From Chloroflexota bacterium (GTDB lineage Bacteria > Chloroflexota > Anaerolineae > Aggregatilineales > Phototrophicaceae), in NCBI GenBank assembly GCA_026707225.1, contig JAPOXG010000001.1, positions 127,201 to 191,200 on the forward strand: a DNA stretch of 64,000 nt. Direction: 5' to 3'. Each line of letters opens with the position of its first letter. The first letter of the stretch is position 1. A program made the translations under genes and the position numbers. The notes below the pieces were generated by a model. The model was not told the DNA's origin and did not search any database. It saw nothing but the letters and a program-made list of their open reading frames with translations. This document shows positions 7,009 through 15,521 of the stretch, one piece after another.

Positions 7009-8901
7009 ATGGCAAGGAAACTAGTATTTTTGCTCTTGTTGGTCGTGTTTTCTATACCATGTTTTGTCGGGGTAGCTCAGCTGCCAGTCGATGTGCCGCG
7101 TGAAGAGGTCTTTGTTGTCGATGCGCTCCTCCGGGCGCCCGTGCCCAATAATCACAATTACTGGATCACAGGACCCTGGCCGGGCATCACGCATGCGTTG
7201 ACGATGGACACGCTGTGGATTCGTGATCAGGAAACCGGTGAACGCGTCAAGGATGTCGCCATCTCCGACCCGATGTACAACGATGACTTTACCCAGATGA
7301 GCGTCGACCTTCGGGACAACATCTATTGGAGCGATGGCGTTCAATTCACCGCCGATGATCTGATCTTTACCGTGGAAACGCTCAAAGCCAACCCGGACCT
7401 GAACGCGTATGGCTGGAGCGCTAACCTGAATAAGTCGATGGCTTCGGTGGAGAAAACGGGCGATTTCAGCGTCACCTTCCATCTGACCGAACCGACGCCG
7501 CGTTTCCATGTCAATTTCGAGGCGCGCTGGAGCGGCGTTTACATGATGCCCAAACACGTGTTTGAGAACATCGACGATTTAGCGGCCTATACGTATCAAG
7601 ACGGTCCGGTGCTGGGCGCTTACACCTATACGGAAGAGGATCCCAACGGGATGTGGCAACTGTTGACCCGCCGCGACGATTGGGAACGCTCGCCGGCCGG
7701 TGTTATCACCGGTAACCCGGGACCGAAATACATTCTGGAAATCTTTTATGGCGACAGTGCCAGAAAAGTGATTGCCATGTCCCGTGGCGAATTGGATGTC
7801 TATGAGAATGCTGATTTTGAAGCGTTTCAGGGTACGCTCGAAACGGCCCCGACCGCTCGTTCCTGGTATGCGGACTTCCCCTGGGCTTATCCCAATGAAG
7901 TCAGCTCACGGAATCTCATTTTCAACTTCGCATCAGAAACTCAGCCCTGGTTCCGGGAAAAGGATGTGCGCTGGGCGCTGACATTGGCGATGGATAACGT
8001 GGAGTTATTGACCGAATACATCGGTGGCGTTTCCAAGGTGACCAACATGCCGGTGCCAGCCACAAATGCCTTGAGCGCTCTTTATCATGACCCGATGGAA
8101 GAATGGTTCCAGAATCTGGAGATCGAGATCGAAGAAGGCGTGATGATTCAGCCCTACGATCCCACAGTCCCCGATCAGGTCGCCGCGTGGGCTGAAGGAG
8201 AGGGTCTCACTGTTCCGGGTGATGCGCGCGCTGTATTCGGTACCGGTTGGTGGGCGCACGCGCCGGATGTTTCAGAACGTCTGCTGATGAAGCACGGTTT
8301 CAGCCGTGATGATGGCGGCAATTGGCTGACGCCAGACGGTGATCCCTGGGAAATCGAAGTCCTCGCTCCAGTCGATGATCCTGATGGGTTAGCGATTGCG
8401 AATGCGGCGGCGGATATGTGGAATGACTTCGGCATTGATGTCCGCGTAGCTGCGTTTGAACGCTCTTTATGGCGAACAACCCTGGAAACCGGACAGTTCG
8501 ATATCAATGCGTCCTGGTTCTCCTTCGTCCTTGCATCCGGTGATGCTTGGCCACAGTTCAATGGCTGGCACCCGGATCTGATTGTTCCGATTGGCGAGGA
8601 TGCCCGGACAACAGGCGGCAGACCGATGCGTCTGGCAGATCCGAAGATCGGTGAATTCATTGATGCCATGGTGCCCATCAATCCCGATGATCCGAGAAAC
8701 TTCGAGCTTACCACGGAGCTGTTTCAATATTGGGTCGAGAATATGTATTCTATCACGACCATTAGCTTCAAGAAGTTCGTGACCTGGAATGAGCAGTATT
8801 GGACCGGTTTCCCGACATTTGAGAACCCGACTTCACAGCCGTTATTCTGGTTCCAGGGCGGCAAGCTGACTTTCCAGAATCTGAAGCCGGTTGGATCCTA
8901 A
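7009..8901 (+). CDS. ABC transporter substrate-binding protein, family 5 (peptide/nickel type), copy 1
   Basis: A 630-residue secreted solute-binding protein of the DppA/OppA class, which captures a peptide or similar ligand outside the membrane and hands it to the permeases. An N-terminal signal peptide (about residues 1-24, ending GVAQ) is followed by the family core: MSVDLRDNIYWSDG and TADDLIFTVET in the first 120 residues. There is no lipobox; the only early Cys, in SIPCF, is Thr in copy 2. The start is an ATG eight bases after AAGGAG. It is the first gene of a plus-strand locus and a tandem duplicate of 9239-11131. The ligand is unknown; Glu/Asp-rich surface and Trp-rich segments are seen. 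Confidence 0.9.
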   Translation: MARKLVFLLLLVVFSIPCFVGVAQLPVDVPREEVFVVDALLRAPVPNNHNYWITGPWPGITHALTMDTLWIRDQETGERVKDVAISDPMYNDDFTQMSVDLRDNIYWSDGVQFTADDLIFTVETLKANPDLNAYGWSANLNKSMASVEKTGDFSVTFHLTEPTPRFHVNFEARWSGVYMMPKHVFENIDDLAAYTYQDGPVLGAYTYTEEDPNGMWQLLTRRDDWERSPAGVITGNPGPKYILEIFYGDSARKVIAMSRGELDVYENADFEAFQGTLETAPTARSWYADFPWAYPNEVSSRNLIFNFASETQPWFREKDVRWALTLAMDNVELLTEYIGGVSKVTNMPVPATNALSALYHDPMEEWFQNLEIEIEEGVMIQPYDPTVPDQVAAWAEGEGLTVPGDARAVFGTGWWAHAPDVSERLLMKHGFSRDDGGNWLTPDGDPWEIEVLAPVDDPDGLAIANAAADMWNDFGIDVRVAAFERSLWRTTLETGQFDINASWFSFVLASGDAWPQFNGWHPDLIVPIGEDARTTGGRPMRLADPKIGEFIDAMVPINPDDPRNFELTTELFQYWVENMYSITTISFKKFVTWNEQYWTGFPTFENPTSQPLFWFQGGKLTFQNLKPVGS

Positions 8902-8951
8902 CAGACCGGGCGAGTCCGAATATCGGATCGCTAATGATGTAGCATGATGGG

Positions 8952-8973
8952 AGGAAGGGCTTAGCCCCTTCCT
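8952..8973 (+). terminator. Hairpin after binding-protein gene 1
   Basis: AGGAAGGG (8952-8959) can pair with CCCTTCCT (8966-8973) around a six-base loop. A modest pyrimidine tract (TCTTC) follows rather than a run of T. It probably serves as a weak terminator or 3' stabiliser, since the operon continues downstream. Confidence 0.5.
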
Positions 8974-8994
8974 TCTTCAATCCTATCGAAAGCC

Positions 8995-9066
8995 GTAGGG
9001 GCGACACTGTGAGTCGCCCGACAATACACGATTGCAACATCGCGCGATTCACAGAATCGCTCCTAC
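8995..9066. repeat. Two GTAGGGGCGA palindromic repeats after binding-protein gene 1
   Basis: GTAGGGGCGACACTGTGAGT begins at 8995 and a second unit ending in TCGCTCCTACA lies at 9042-9066. Both have counterparts exactly 2,230 bp downstream. The 337-base gap 8902-9238 holds only this pair, the hairpin at 8952, and promoter and leader copy 2; no gene is seen in it. Confidence 0.8.
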
Positions 9067-9122
9067 AAAGCATCTGGGTTAGCTATCTTTTCACGATGTA
9101 GCAAGCATGGGTAACGGGTCTT

Positions 9123-9151
9123 TTGGCAAAGTCTGGATTCCGCGTTACACT
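9123..9151 (+). promoter_or_regulatory. Sigma-70-type promoter for binding-protein gene 2
   Basis: TTGGCA at 9123-9128 and TACACT at 9146-9151 have a 17-bp spacer. The boxes are unchanged although several spacer and flanking bases differ from copy 1, which suggests the promoter is under selection. Confidence 0.65.
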
Positions 9152-9161
9152 ATGCTTGGGA

Positions 9162-9201
9162 TTGTCCATTCCGGGCAAGCGGGAGCGCGAATCGAGCGCT
9201 C
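9162..9201 (+). promoter_or_regulatory. Twin-hairpin 5' leader, copy 2
   Basis: TTGTCC (9162-9167) can pair with GGGCAA (9173-9178), using one T-G wobble, and GAGCGC (9183-9188) with GCGCTC (9196-9201). The first stem is weaker than in copy 1 and its loop differs. AAGGAG is at 9225-9230. Confidence 0.55.
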
Positions 9202-9238
9202 TTGAAAACTACATTTCACTAAGTAAGGAGTTTTTGCA

Positions 9239-11131
9239 ATGGCAAGGAAACTTGCATTTATGCTCTTGTTGGTCGTGTTTTCTATACCAACTTTTGTCGG
9301 GGTAGCTCAGCTGCCAGTCGATGTGCCGCGTGAAGAGGTCTTTGTTGTCGATGTGATCATCACTGCGCCTGTCCCTAATAACCATAACTTCTGGATCACT
9401 GGACCGCATCCGCTCGTTACCCATTCCTTGATCATGGAAAACCTGTGGATTCGGGATCAGGAAACCGGCGAACGCGTCATGGGCGCCGCCGTCTCTGACC
9501 CGGTGTACAACGATGACTTCACCCAGATGAGCGTCGAACTGCGGGACAATATCTATTGGAGCGATGGCGTTCAATTCACAGCCGACGATCTGATCTTTAC
9601 CGTGGAGACGGTCAAAGCCACGCCGGAACTAAACCGCGGAGGCTATCACGCGAACCTGAACAAGTCGATGGCTTCGGTGGAGAAAACGGGCGATTTCAGC
9701 GTCACCTTCCATCTGACCGAGCCGACGCCGCGTTTCCATGCCATTTTGGAGGCCCGCTGGGGCGCCCTCTACATGATGCCCAAACATGTGTTTGAGAACA
9801 TCGACGATCTGGCGGCTTACACCTATATGGATGGTCCTTACCTGGGCGCCTACCTCCCAGTGGAGGAGGACCCCAGCGGGGTTTGGCAACTGTTTGTCCG
9901 GCGCGATGATTGGGAACGCTCGCCGGCCGGTATCATCACCGGCAACCCGGGACCGAAGTACATTCTGGAGATCAACTATGGCGGCCCGGACAGAAAAGTG
10001 ATTGCCATGTCCCGCGGCGAATTGGATGTCTATTACGATTCGGATTTCGAGTCATTCCAGAGCACGCTCGAAACGGCGCCGGCCGCTCGTTCATGGTATG
10101 CCGGCTTCCCCTGGGGCTATATGGGTGAAGTCAGCACGCGGGAGTTAATCTTCAACTTCGGAGCGGAAAACCAGCCTTGGTTCCATGAAAAGGATGTGCG
10201 CTGGGCGCTGGCATTGGCGCTGGATATCCAGGCAGTAGTGACTGATTACATGGGCGGCACCGCCAAGTTGACCAACATGCCAGTGCCAAGCACACCGGCT
10301 TTGACCGCCATTTATCATGACCCGATGGAAGAATGGTTCCAGAATCTGGAGATCGAGATCGAAGAGGGCGTGATGTACAAGCCCTACGATGCCACGATCC
10401 CCGATCAGATCGCCGCCTGGGCGGAAGCCGAGGGCTACGAAGTTCCGGGTGATACGCGCGCTGTATTCGGTTCCGGTTGGTGGGCTCACGCGCCGGATGT
10501 GGCGGATCGTCTGCTGATGAAGCACGGTTTCAGCCGCGATGATGGCGGCAATTGGCTGACGCCAGACGGCAATCCCTGGGAACTCGAAGTCCTCAGCGAT
10601 ACAACTTCGGTTCAGCAGTTCCATTTCGGGAATGCGGCGGCCGATATGTGGAAAGACTTCGGCATCGATACTAGCCTGTCGGCGCACGAACGCACACTAT
10701 ATACGTCGACCAAAACGACTGGGCAGTTCGACATCGCCGGCGATTGGTTCTCTTTCACCCTCGTAGATGGTGATGCCTGGCCGGCGTTCAACCGCTTTCA
10801 CCCTGACTTGGTTGTTCCGGTTGGGGAGGATTCACGCACCACCGGCGGCCATGCGACGCGCCTGACAGATCCGAAGATTGGTGAATATATCGATGCCATG
10901 GTGTCCATCAGTCCCGATTCGCCGGAAAACTTCGAGCTGACTACGGAGATGTTGCAGTATTGGGTTGAGAATATGTACTCGATACCCATCGTCGCCTTCA
11001 ACAAATTCGTCACCTGGGATGAGCGCTATTGGACCGGTTTCCCGACCTTTGAGAACCCGTCGTCCATGCCCTTGTACTGGTTTATGGGCGGCAAGCTGAC
11101 TTTCCAGAATCTGAAGCCGGTCGATTCATAA
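9239..11131 (+). CDS. ABC transporter substrate-binding protein, family 5, copy 2
   Basis: A 630-residue family 5 binding protein, the tandem paralogue of 7009-8901 with equal length and no net gaps. The signal peptide ends GVAQ after SIPTFVG, with no lipobox. Long stretches are unchanged (for example DDLIFTVET, WFQNLEIEIEEGVM and HAPDV), while the 540-610 region and the loop around 455-490 differ most, which may alter ligand choice. The start is an ATG after AAGGAG. It is followed by a hairpin, palindromic repeats and then permease genes 11331 and 12335, so it is the more direct partner of that permease pair. Confidence 0.9.
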   Translation: MARKLAFMLLLVVFSIPTFVGVAQLPVDVPREEVFVVDVIITAPVPNNHNFWITGPHPLVTHSLIMENLWIRDQETGERVMGAAVSDPVYNDDFTQMSVELRDNIYWSDGVQFTADDLIFTVETVKATPELNRGGYHANLNKSMASVEKTGDFSVTFHLTEPTPRFHAILEARWGALYMMPKHVFENIDDLAAYTYMDGPYLGAYLPVEEDPSGVWQLFVRRDDWERSPAGIITGNPGPKYILEINYGGPDRKVIAMSRGELDVYYDSDFESFQSTLETAPAARSWYAGFPWGYMGEVSTRELIFNFGAENQPWFHEKDVRWALALALDIQAVVTDYMGGTAKLTNMPVPSTPALTAIYHDPMEEWFQNLEIEIEEGVMYKPYDATIPDQIAAWAEAEGYEVPGDTRAVFGSGWWAHAPDVADRLLMKHGFSRDDGGNWLTPDGNPWELEVLSDTTSVQQFHFGNAAADMWKDFGIDTSLSAHERTLYTSTKTTGQFDIAGDWFSFTLVDGDAWPAFNRFHPDLVVPVGEDSRTTGGHATRLTDPKIGEYIDAMVSISPDSPENFELTTEMLQYWVENMYSIPIVAFNKFVTWDERYWTGFPTFENPSSMPLYWFMGGKLTFQNLKPVDS

Positions 11132-11179
11132 TACAGCGGGCGAGTCCGAATTTCGGTTCGCAAATGACATAGCATGAGT

Positions 11180-11205
11180 GGAGGAAGGGCGTGGACTCTT
11201 CCTCC
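11180..11205 (+). terminator. Hairpin after binding-protein gene 2
   Basis: GGAGGAAG (11180-11187) can pair with CTTCCTCC (11198-11205). It occupies the same place as the hairpin after gene 1, but the paired bases are shifted while a stem is kept, so the structure rather than the exact sequence seems conserved. Confidence 0.5.
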
Positions 11206-11224
11206 TTCAAACCTGTCGTAAGCC

Positions 11225-11297
11225 GTAGGCGCGACACTGTGTGTCGCCCGACAATACACGATTACAACATGGGGCGAGTCACCGCCTCGCCCCTACA
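11225..11297. repeat. Two GTAGGGGCGA palindromic repeats before the first permease gene
   Basis: Units at 11225-11250 and 11271-11297. The second reads GGGGCGAGTCACCGCCTCGC and is closer to the 592 copy than to its duplicate partner at 9042, so repeat units may convert or move independently of the gene duplication. Confidence 0.75.
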
Positions 11298-11330
11298 ATA
11301 AATGTTATCTAGTTTGACACGACTTCGCTC

Positions 11331-12329
11331 ATGACCCTGCTTAAAGAATTCATACTGCCTCGTTTTGCCCAATGGCTCATCGTCATTTTCGTTGGCGTCA
11401 CGATTACCTTTATCATCCCTCGCTTGTCGCCGGTCAACCCGGTAACGGAAACTCTGGCGCGTATGCAGATGTACCAGAATATAGACCCCGAGGCGGTGCA
11501 GGCAATGCGTGCGACCTTGCTTGATCTTTACGGGCTGGAAGGCAGCGTTCTGGAACAATATGTCAACTTCTGGAAACGCGTCCTCAAGGGTGATCTGGGT
11601 CCGTCCCTTGCCTCTTTCCCGTTGTCGGTCAATCAATTGATCGGCGTAAGCATTGGCTGGACGATTGGATTGCTCGGCACGTCTATTCTCATCGCCTGGA
11701 CGCTGGGTATGACGCTTGGCTCCTTGGCCGGCTATTACCCGAACCGCTGGTGGTCGGAAGGCTTGGAGAAATCGCTGATCACCGTTTACCCGGTGCCGTA
11801 TTACATTCTGGCTTTTGTATTGCTGATGGCTTTCACATTTTATCTCCCGATCTTCCCGCTTATCGGCGGGGCGCGCGGCACAGCGGCTTTCACCTGGGAA
11901 TACATCAGCAGCGTCTTGTATCATGGTTTCTTGCCGGCTTTATCCATCGTTATTGGCGCGACCGCCCATCGTTTCATTATGGCCAAAGCGCTGACGACGA
12001 CCGAGAAATCCAGCGATTATGTGCAGTACGCGCAGATGGCGGCGCTGCCTCAACGCAAAATATTGTTCTATTACGTCACCCGAAACACGCTCTTGCCCCA
12101 AGTGACGGACTTGAGCTTGTCCTTGGGAGCGCTTTTTGGCGGCGCGCTCATCGCCGAATTCGTATTTGGTTATCCGGGGATTGGCACGACGATGTATACC
12201 GCCATCAACAACGGCGACTATAACGCGATTATGGGCATCACTTTGCTGTCGATTGTGGGAATTGCGACGGCTTCACTGCTCATCGACCTCATCTACCCCT
12301 TGATTGATCCTCGTGTCCGCTATCGTTAG
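11331..12329 (+). CDS. ABC transporter permease, DppB-type (pair 1)
   Basis: A 332-residue inner-membrane permease of the binding-protein-dependent transport family, forming half of the translocation channel. It begins with a membrane helix at about 10-30 (WLIVIFVGVTITFIIPRL), followed by a periplasmic loop and five more helices. The cytoplasmic EAA-like loop that contacts the ATPase is DYVQYAQMAALPQRKI near 225-240. It lacks its own ATPase nearby and is paralogous to the gene at 15522. Start is an ATG; no strong Shine-Dalgarno is seen. Confidence 0.9.
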   Translation: MTLLKEFILPRFAQWLIVIFVGVTITFIIPRLSPVNPVTETLARMQMYQNIDPEAVQAMRATLLDLYGLEGSVLEQYVNFWKRVLKGDLGPSLASFPLSVNQLIGVSIGWTIGLLGTSILIAWTLGMTLGSLAGYYPNRWWSEGLEKSLITVYPVPYYILAFVLLMAFTFYLPIFPLIGGARGTAAFTWEYISSVLYHGFLPALSIVIGATAHRFIMAKALTTTEKSSDYVQYAQMAALPQRKILFYYVTRNTLLPQVTDLSLSLGALFGGALIAEFVFGYPGIGTTMYTAINNGDYNAIMGITLLSIVGIATASLLIDLIYPLIDPRVRYR

Positions 12330-12334
12330 ATTAT

Positions 12335-13213
12335 ATGGCGAATGATGTGCTAAGAGCTACGATTAGAGACCTCTTTCGTTTCAGCTTATCGTTCCGTTTC
12401 GGTTCGATTATCCTGATGATTGTCGGCATTCTATTGCTGCTTTCGTTTTTCTCCCCATTTGAATCAGATGACCGGCGAGTTGTGCCGCGCAATAAACCGC
12501 CATCACAAGAATTCATTTTAGGCACAACCGGAACTGGGCAGGATGGCTTCTGGCTCCTGACCTTTGCGATCCGCAACACCTTGATGGTATCAGGCGTGGC
12601 GGTGCTCATTGGACGCACTATTGCCGTCATGGTGGGGATGCTTACCGGTTATCTCGGCGGTAAGACGGATCGGGTCATATCCTCGATTGTGGACAGCATC
12701 ATCGTCATTCCGCGATTGCCCTTGCTCATTCTGATCGCGGCGATTTTGCAAGGCGAGATGACCGTACTGTCGCTTGCCTTGTTATTGGGCATTCTGGACT
12801 GGGCGCATCCCTCCAAGCGTTACCGCGCAATGATTTTGTCCCTGCGCGAGCGTGAATTCACCCATACGGCGATCTTCTCGGGCATGAATGCGGTAAAAGT
12901 GGTTGTGCAAGAGCATTTGCCATTTTTGATTCCGCTGCTATTGGCAGATGCGGTGGCTGGCTTTCTGTGGGCAATTGGTATGGAAGTAACGCTGTCGGTA
13001 TTGGGGCTGAGCGATTTGTCGACGCCCAGCATCGGCACCTTGATTTTTTGGGGCAACTATCATCACGCTTTGCTGAGAGGCCGCGTCTGGATTCTCGCGG
13101 CGCCGATTGCGGCATCGGTATTGATGGTGGTCGGCTTTTATCTGGTATCGCTGTCGCTAAGTGAATATCTTGATCCAAGAACCAGACTCAGCCGCTTGAC
13201 AATGGAAGAATAA
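12335..13213 (+). CDS. ABC transporter permease, DppC-type (pair 1)
   Basis: A 292-residue permease partner of 11331, five bases downstream of its stop. It has an N-terminal helix (IILMIVGILLLLSFF), the DppC-type sequence LGTTGTGQDGFWLLTFAIRN near 65-85 and an EAA-like loop around LREREFTHTAIFSGM. It is paralogous to the gene at 16530 but about 15 residues shorter at the C-terminus. It probably forms a heterodimer with 11331 and must use ATPases encoded elsewhere, most simply those at 17441 and 18426. Confidence 0.9.
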   Translation: MANDVLRATIRDLFRFSLSFRFGSIILMIVGILLLLSFFSPFESDDRRVVPRNKPPSQEFILGTTGTGQDGFWLLTFAIRNTLMVSGVAVLIGRTIAVMVGMLTGYLGGKTDRVISSIVDSIIVIPRLPLLILIAAILQGEMTVLSLALLLGILDWAHPSKRYRAMILSLREREFTHTAIFSGMNAVKVVVQEHLPFLIPLLLADAVAGFLWAIGMEVTLSVLGLSDLSTPSIGTLIFWGNYHHALLRGRVWILAAPIAASVLMVVGFYLVSLSLSEYLDPRTRLSRLTMEE

Positions 13214-13256
13214 TTTTGTGTCGGTTTTTGCCGAGGCAAAGATTCTGAAAGCCGAA

Positions 13257-13276
13257 GGCGCTCAGTCGACGCTACA
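13257..13276. repeat. Degenerate palindromic repeat upstream of binding-protein leader 3
   Basis: AAGGCGCTCAGTCGACGCTACAGA followed by TTCGACAGCAAGCCA, matching the arrangement at 6805-6840 in order and spacing. It marks the upstream edge of the third binding-protein module. Confidence 0.5.
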
Positions 13277-13342
13277 GATTCGACAGCAAGCCATTAACTT
13301 TGCTAGTCCGGCGCACTTTCGCTAGTTTGGAAAACCGATTAC

Positions 13343-13370
13343 TTGCAATGTCGCGATTCTGCGCTACTAT
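13343..13370 (+). promoter_or_regulatory. Sigma-70-type promoter for binding-protein gene 3
   Basis: TTGCAA at 13343-13348 and TACTAT at 13365-13370 have a 16-bp spacer. It stands at the same distance from the twin hairpins as the promoters of copies 1 and 2. Confidence 0.6.
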
Positions 13371-13380
13371 ATGCCTGCGA

Positions 13381-13421
13381 TTGCCCGTTTTGGGCAAGCT
13401 GGAGCGTGAAGCGAGCGCTCC
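13381..13421 (+). promoter_or_regulatory. Twin-hairpin 5' leader, copy 3
   Basis: TTGCCC (13381-13386) pairs with GGGCAA (13392-13397), and GGAGCG (13401-13406) with CGCTCC (13416-13421). Compared with copies 1 and 2, both arms of the second stem have shifted together and pairing is kept. AAGGAG is at 13445-13450. Confidence 0.6.
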
Positions 13422-13458
13422 TGAGCATTTCGTTCCATTCAGTTAAGGAGTCTTTCCT

Positions 13459-15396
13459 ATGCTAAGGAAGCTTGTACTTTTAGTTTTGTTGGCGCTTCTA
13501 GTCGTGCCAACACTTGTTGGCGTCGCCCAGGAGCCGCAGGGACTGCCGGTGGAAGTGCCGGGCGGGCGCGCGAATCTCTTTGTCTTCGACCAGATCTTCC
13601 GCTGGGGTTCGGTCGGCAACTTTAATGTTTGGCGCACCGGCGGCAATACCCCGCACCACCACGCGCTGATGCTGGAGACATTCTGGAATGGCGACCAGGA
13701 GACCGGCGAGAACATAAACGCGCTGGCGATTTCCGGTCCCGTGTACAATGAGGACTTCACCGAGATGTCGGTCAACCTGCGCGAAGGCGTTATGTGGACC
13801 GATGGTGAAGAATTCAACGCCGATGACGTCGTATACACTGTTGAGACTGTAAAAGCGAACCCGGGCTTGACGCAACAGGGCTGGCACGCGCAGCTGACCA
13901 AATTCGATGTCGGCGTCGAAAAGACTGGCGAATTCAGCGTTAAATTCACCACGTTGCCCAACCCGCGTTTGCACACTGTCTTTGAATCGCGCTGGGCGGG
14001 CTTGTACATGATGCCGAGCCACTACGTTTCCGAGGTGGAAGCGAATCTGGCTGATGGCGAGACCCTCGCCGATTGGCATTGGGAAGCGGAAGATGTCATC
14101 GTGTTGGGCAACTACCTGCCGCAGCAGGTCGATCCCAACGGCTATTGGGAGCTGTTTAAGCGCCGCGATGATCCGGAGAATTCGTTGGCTGGCATCATCA
14201 CCGGAGGCAGCGGTCCTCCCTATGTGTTGAGCATCTTCTACGGCAACGAGAATATCAAGAAGGCGATCGCCATGTCTCGTGGCGAGCTGGATGTCTACTT
14301 CGATGTCGATATCGAGTCCTTCGAGACGACGCTGGATACCACGCCGACCGCGCGCAGCTGGTACAAAGATTTCCCCTGGGCTTTCCCCAATGAGTACAGC
14401 ACGCGTCACTTGGCTTTCAACTTCGAAGGCGACCCCTTGCTGCAAAACAAGGACGTCCGCTGGGCGCTTGCGCTGGCGATCAACAATGTTGAGCTGGCCG
14501 GCGATTATATCGGCGGGCTCGCCAAAGTCACAACCTTTGCGGTACCGCCGACGGCGGCCATGACGGGGATTTACCATGAGGCAATGGAGCCCTGGCTGAA
14601 TGAGTTGCAGATTGACTTGGGCGATGGCGAGATGTTCTCCGTGTATGACCCGACTGTGCCGGACCAGCTCAACGCCTGGGCGGAAGCGCAGGGCCATACG
14701 GTGCCGGGCACACCAGCGGAGATATTTGGCACCGGCTGGTGGAAGTTCGCGCCCGAAGCGTCCGAGAAGCTGCTGATTAAAGCCGGCTTGAGCCGCGATG
14801 GCGGCGGCAACTGGCTGACGCCCGATGGCGAAATCTGGACGCTCGACCTGCAGTCCGACCCCAGCGAGAACGATGCTTACCGTATGGGGCAAGCGGCTGC
14901 CGATATGTGGCAGGACTTCGGCATTGACGTCAACTTCATCACGCTGGATCGCGGCGCCTGGTCGCAGAACCACCACGTTGGCGCCTTCGAGGTCAGCACG
15001 CCCTGGGGATCCTTCGCGCTGCCGGCCGGCGACTTCTGGCCGCGCATCAACGGCATGCATTCGGACTTCTATGCCCCGGCTGGCGAAGATTATCGTCCCT
15101 TGGGCGGCAACAGCCTTCGGCGCCTGGTCGATCCCAAGATCGATGAATTGCTCGATGCGATGGAGGCGGTCGATCCGGTTGGCCAAGCCGATCAAAACAT
15201 CGCCCTGAACATTGAGTTCATCCAGCACTGGGTCGAGAACATGATCGACATCACCTGCATCGCCTTCAAGAAGCTGGTCACCTGGGACGAGAAATACTGG
15301 ACCGGTTTCCCCACCGCTGAGAATCCGTATGCGATGCCCTTGTACTGGTTCCAGGGCGGCAAGTACGCCATCCAGGGCTTGACATCGACGTCGTAA
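13459..15396 (+). CDS. ABC transporter substrate-binding protein, family 5, copy 3
   Basis: A 645-residue family 5 binding protein, a more distant paralogue of the two copies upstream. The signal peptide (about 1-24) ends GVAQ and has no lipobox. Family landmarks are MSVNLREGVMWTDGEEF, NADDVVYTVETVKANP, IAMSRGELDVY and SRDGGGNWLTPDG. It has short insertions relative to copies 1 and 2 in the first 60 residues and around 185-205. It opens a full importer: permeases 15522 and 16530 and ATPases 17441 and 18426 follow. Peptides are the default ligand for this family, but the true ligand is unknown. Confidence 0.9.
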   Translation: MLRKLVLLVLLALLVVPTLVGVAQEPQGLPVEVPGGRANLFVFDQIFRWGSVGNFNVWRTGGNTPHHHALMLETFWNGDQETGENINALAISGPVYNEDFTEMSVNLREGVMWTDGEEFNADDVVYTVETVKANPGLTQQGWHAQLTKFDVGVEKTGEFSVKFTTLPNPRLHTVFESRWAGLYMMPSHYVSEVEANLADGETLADWHWEAEDVIVLGNYLPQQVDPNGYWELFKRRDDPENSLAGIITGGSGPPYVLSIFYGNENIKKAIAMSRGELDVYFDVDIESFETTLDTTPTARSWYKDFPWAFPNEYSTRHLAFNFEGDPLLQNKDVRWALALAINNVELAGDYIGGLAKVTTFAVPPTAAMTGIYHEAMEPWLNELQIDLGDGEMFSVYDPTVPDQLNAWAEAQGHTVPGTPAEIFGTGWWKFAPEASEKLLIKAGLSRDGGGNWLTPDGEIWTLDLQSDPSENDAYRMGQAAADMWQDFGIDVNFITLDRGAWSQNHHVGAFEVSTPWGSFALPAGDFWPRINGMHSDFYAPAGEDYRPLGGNSLRRLVDPKIDELLDAMEAVDPVGQADQNIALNIEFIQHWVENMIDITCIAFKKLVTWDEKYWTGFPTAENPYAMPLYWFQGGKYAIQGLTSTS

Positions 15397-15401
15397 CTAA
15401 C

Positions 15402-15509
15402 TTCACCCCCACCCCAAACCCCTCCCCCATAGAGAGGGAGGGGCTTTGGCGGCGAAACTTCAATCTCCCCCTTCCCTCATTTTGGGGGAAGGGCCGGGGA
15501 TGGGGGCAA
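15402..15509. repeat. C-rich/G-rich hairpin repeat between binding-protein 3 and its permease
   Basis: The element holds two stems: CCCCTCCC (15419-15426) with GGGAGGGG (15436-15443), then CCCCCTTCCC with GGGGGAAGGG. It ends GGGGATGGGGGC. The same element lies at 34618-34754, also directly after a binding-protein gene. It may limit read-through so that the binding protein is made in excess. Confidence 0.7.
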
Positions 15510-15521
15510 TAAGGACACTTG

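Larger units (their letters stand above)
6870..11329 (+). repeat. Tandem duplication of a 2,230-bp unit (promoter, leader, binding-protein gene, 3' repeats)
   Basis: Copy 1 covers about 6870-9099 and copy 2 about 9100-11329. Every landmark is offset by exactly 2,230 bp: -35 box 6893/9123, ATG 7009/9239, stop codon 8901/11131 and 3' palindrome 8995/11225. The constant offset means no net insertion or deletion since the duplication, although the coding sequences have diverged. The right edge coincides with the start of the permease gene at 11331. Confidence 0.9.

Noticed and set aside
13498..15228. Long minus-strand open frame (about 576 codons) opposite binding-protein gene 3
   Set aside because: It lies fully antisense to a gene with clear family motifs; such frames arise from GC-rich codon patterns. 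No start signal or recognisable domain.
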